A stretch of 64,000 nucleotides of DNA. It comes from Polytrichum commune. Taxonomy: Eukaryota; Streptophyta; Polytrichopsida; Polytrichales; Polytrichaceae. The DNA lies in contig OX485806.1 of assembly GCA_950295325.1 (NCBI GenBank), positions 1,550,001 to 1,614,000 of the forward strand, read 5' to 3'. Shown piece by piece: positions 63,876 through 64,000 of the stretch. The notes under the pieces were generated by a model. The model was not told where the DNA came from. It made no database searches and worked only from the letters and a program-made list of their open reading frames with translations. Both the position numbers and the translations under genes were made by a program. Every line of letters starts with the position of its first letter. Positions within the stretch are counted from its first letter, which is position 1.

Positions 63876-64000
63876 CTATGTGGGTGCGAGATGAGAGGGG
63901 GCAACATGCTATGGTATTTCAGGAAACAACGAAGGAGAAGCACACACCATGGCACAGGGTATACCCTTTGAACATGGGATTGCTGCAATAGCAAAGCATG

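Overview
The window looks like nuclear DNA of a land plant. The genes have several short GT-AG introns, and they encode B3-domain, AP2-type, eIF4A-III and MULE-transposase proteins. They sit in long AT-rich intergenic DNA full of decayed transposons, MITEs, microsatellites and homopolymer tracts. The species cannot be fixed from sequence alone. All gene models were spliced by eye; agreement of reading phase across junctions is the main support.

Layout. 1-3.4 kb: repeats and an hAT transposase relic (minus). 3.6-6.7 kb (plus): a YqaJ/lambda-exonuclease-like nuclease whose first proposed intron holds a long inverted repeat. 8.0-15.4 kb (minus): a seven-exon gene for a protein of about 1549 residues with four B3 DNA-binding domains, each cut by a phase-0 intron at the same place. 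17.4-43.7 kb: a gene-poor block with several TIR elements (Tourist-like, Stowaway-like and two families seen at more than one site), a second hAT relic and eight G or C runs of 11-16 bases. 44.1-48.0 kb (plus): a complete eIF4A-III RNA helicase gene (8 exons, 411 residues); its whole first intron is built from five diverged tandem copies, three of which carry a copy of the exon-1 splice donor. 49.1-51.0 kb (minus): an AP2-domain gene broken by a 660-bp MITE-like insertion and an in-frame stop, with possible upstream exons to 52.8 kb. 55-57 kb: a MITE cluster, including a 606-bp hAT-like element with perfect 8-bp target duplications and a matching empty site at 39.9 kb. 57.6-61.7 kb (plus): an intact five-exon MULE transposase gene with all three acidic catalytic residues. 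62.7-64 kb (minus): the 3' part of an unrecognised gene convergent with it.

How they relate. The nuclease, the B3 regulator and the eIF4A-III helicase look like ordinary host genes. The 57.6-64 kb block may be one autonomous Mutator-like element with convergent genes, since its coding capacity is intact and a GTAACATG-like word recurs through it, but no terminal inverted repeats were found and the right end is outside the window. Most of the remaining sequence is explained by successive, sometimes nested, DNA-transposon insertions.
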